Shown piece after piece: positions 32,898 through 34,164 of a stretch of DNA of 34,164 nucleotides. A model generated the notes under the pieces. That model ran no database searches. It was given only the letters and a program-made list of their open reading frames with translations, and was not told where the DNA came from. Position 1 is the stretch's first letter. The number at the start of each line of letters is the position of its first letter. The position numbers were made by a program, and so were the translations under genes. This DNA is from Bacteroidales bacterium (GTDB lineage: Bacteria > Bacteroidota > Bacteroidia > Bacteroidales > Muribaculaceae): contig CAAGJW010000060.1 in the NCBI GenBank assembly GCA_900770215.1, forward strand, positions 1-34,164, given 5' to 3'.

Positions 32898-33932
32898 ATG
32901 GGATATTTAACAAATGACAAACTTCTTATCGTCGGTGCTGGCGGTATGATTGGTTCCAACATGGTGCAGAGCGTCTTGATGCTCGGTCTTACTCCAAACG
33001 TATGCCTGTATGACATCTACGAGCCAGGCGTTCACGGTGTATATGACGAAATACAACAATGCGCATTCCCTGGCGCCAATGTTACCTACTATGCTCCGGC
33101 AGTAGAAGACATGAACAATCCCGAGAAAGTTGCCGAGGCAGCCAAGAAGGCATTCACTGGTGCCAAATACATCATCTCGTCGGGCGGTGCTCCACGCAAG
33201 GCTGGCATGACCCGCGAGGATCTGCTCAAGGGCAACTGCAAGATTGCTGCTGAATTTGGCGACAACATCAAGAAATATTGCCCCGACGTTGAGCACGTGG
33301 TTGTGATCTTCAACCCGGCCGACGTGACCGCTCTCACGGCCCTCATCCACTCGGGTCTGAAGCCCAACCAGCTCACTTCGCTGGCCGCCCTCGACTCGAC
33401 CCGCCTGCAGCAGGCCCTGGCTCACGAGTTTGGCGTGCAGCAAGACAAGGTGACCGGTGCACACACCTATGGTGGCCACGGCGAGCAGATGGCCGTGTTT
33501 GCATCACAGGTGAAGATCGACGGCAAGCCGCTGAGCGAGATGGGCTTGAGCGCCGAGCGCTGGGAAGAGATCAAGCACATGACCGTGCAAGGCGGCAGCA
33601 ACATCATCAAGCTGCGCGGCCGCAGCTCATTCCAGAGCCCTGCCTACTGCGCTGTGAAGATGATCGAGGCTGCCATGGGCGGCGAGAAGTTCACTCTGCC
33701 TGCAGGCTGCTATGTGAACCACGACAAGCTGGGCTTCAAGAACGTGATGATGGCTATGCCATCGACCATCGACAAGACGGGCGTTCACTTTGTTGAGCCC
33801 ACTGGCACCGAGGAAGAGCTCAAGAGCCTCCAGGCTTCTTACGAGCACCTGTGCAAGATGCGTCAAGAGGTTATCGACCTCAACATCATTCCTCCTGTGG
33901 AGAAATGGACCGAGATGAACCCCAACCTCTAA
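32898..33932 (+). CDS. mdh: Malate dehydrogenase
   Basis: A 344-residue cytoplasmic enzyme that interconverts malate and oxaloacetate with NAD(H), used in the reductive branch to fumarate and succinate in Bacteroidales. NAD-binding 'IVGAGGMIGSNM' (11-22), 'SGGAPRKAGMTREDLLKGN' with R100 (malate rather than lactate discriminator) and R106, N139 in 'IFNPADV', R169, and the catalytic His194 in 'YGGHGEQM' follow the LDH/MDH family order. The gene is single, with its own full promoter and a strong terminator. The start codon is supported by the NAD-binding motif close to the N-terminus. Confidence 0.96.
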   Translation: MGYLTNDKLLIVGAGGMIGSNMVQSVLMLGLTPNVCLYDIYEPGVHGVYDEIQQCAFPGANVTYYAPAVEDMNNPEKVAEAAKKAFTGAKYIISSGGAPRKAGMTREDLLKGNCKIAAEFGDNIKKYCPDVEHVVVIFNPADVTALTALIHSGLKPNQLTSLAALDSTRLQQALAHEFGVQQDKVTGAHTYGGHGEQMAVFASQVKIDGKPLSEMGLSAERWEEIKHMTVQGGSNIIKLRGRSSFQSPAYCAVKMIEAAMGGEKFTLPAGCYVNHDKLGFKNVMMAMPSTIDKTGVHFVEPTGTEEELKSLQASYEHLCKMRQEVIDLNIIPPVEKWTEMNPNL

Positions 33933-33985
33933 ATTGAGACACGACTGCCCCCCACACATCATTTAGGGGCTGCCGAAAGATACCG

Positions 33986-34027
33986 AGCGGGCTGCTCCAT
34001 CGCAATAGCGGGAGCAGCCCGCTTTTT
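33986..34027 (+). terminator. Rho-independent terminator after mdh
   Basis: AGCGGGCTGCTCC at 33986-33998 pairs perfectly with GGAGCAGCCCGCT at 34011-34023 (13 bp, 12-nt loop), followed directly by a T run (34023-34027). It lies 54 nt past the mdh stop codon. Confidence 0.9.
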
Positions 34028-34164
34028 CCTTGTGTGCACCAGCCGAGGTAACCATCCGAAATGCGCCGTCTTTTTGGAGTATTTTTTGATTGCGAGCTTT
34101 GCAGTCAAAAAAGCTATGTTTAATTTGAACGAGAACAACCGGTTTGTGATGGCGCAGCATCCCA
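34028..34164. other. Edge region with an AT-rich inverted repeat
   Basis: No gene supported. A 65-residue minus-strand frame runs through the mdh terminator and is unlikely to be real. An imperfect 12-bp inverted repeat with T-rich and A-rich arms occupies 34082-34112 (TTTTTTGATTGC and GCAGTCAAAAAA). The window ends before any downstream gene appears. Confidence 0.5.

Noticed and set aside
34082..34112. An AT-rich inverted repeat considered as a terminator
   Set aside because: Its T-rich arm comes first and its A-rich arm last, with no T run after the stem on either strand, so it lacks the terminator layout.
33963..34160. A 65-residue minus-strand frame after mdh
   Set aside because: It runs through the perfect mdh terminator and has no ribosome site or recognisable sequence.

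Overview
The window looks like a chromosomal segment of a Bacteroidales bacterium, probably of the Muribaculaceae or a relative. That is an inference from gene families and style, not from a marker gene. It rests on a SusC/SusD pair, a second CarboxypepD_reg-type TonB receptor, DUF4251, a malate dehydrogenase of the Bacteroidales type, the order sppA-lpxK-pnp-thiL, several TAnnTTTG (-7) promoter boxes with some TTG/TTTG -33 boxes, weak Shine-Dalgarno sites and moderately high GC genes separated by AT-rich spacers. No rRNA, tRNA, CRISPR array, integrase or complete insertion sequence was seen.

Layout. (1) 1-3030, minus strand: an accessory polymorphic-toxin island. A short Rhs-core gene has a distinct AT-rich C-terminal tip. 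It is followed 4 nt later by a small membrane-anchored protein, a paralogue of that protein, an internally deleted second copy of the Rhs cassette, and a small exported protein. Both cassettes keep the same 5' flank, including a run of nine C/G. (2) 3148-7895, plus strand: a TonB-dependent receptor, then a stress or metal cluster (a 58-residue FeoB-associated-like Cys-rich membrane peptide, an RIC/YtfE-like hemerythrin protein, and an overlapping LuxR-type regulator with a degenerate receiver), then a DUF4251 protein. (3) 7953-8722: a decayed fragment of an Rpn/PD-(D/E)XK transposase-type gene and a small secreted protein. (4) 8785-17704: ligA, a lipoprotein, a ROK sugar kinase, an exported GH3 glycosidase and a secreted fibronectin type III protein. 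(5) 18031-22976, minus strand: the housekeeping run sppA-lpxK-pnp-thiL. (6) 23306-26844: a lipoprotein and an exported alpha/beta hydrolase, convergent with an MlaE-MlaF lipid-transport pair. (7) 27096-32397: a SusC/SusD outer-membrane uptake pair with a terminator and a roughly 200-nt leader. (8) 32898-34027: malate dehydrogenase with a clear promoter and a textbook terminator.

How it fits together. Most of the window is envelope and core metabolism of a gut-type glycan user. The SusCD pair imports an unknown oligosaccharide or peptide, the GH3 enzyme and ROK kinase could hydrolyse and phosphorylate sugar, and LpxK, SppA and MlaEF maintain the envelope. The least ordinary parts are the mini-Rhs toxin/immunity island at the left edge and the RIC-like/pseudo-receiver pair.
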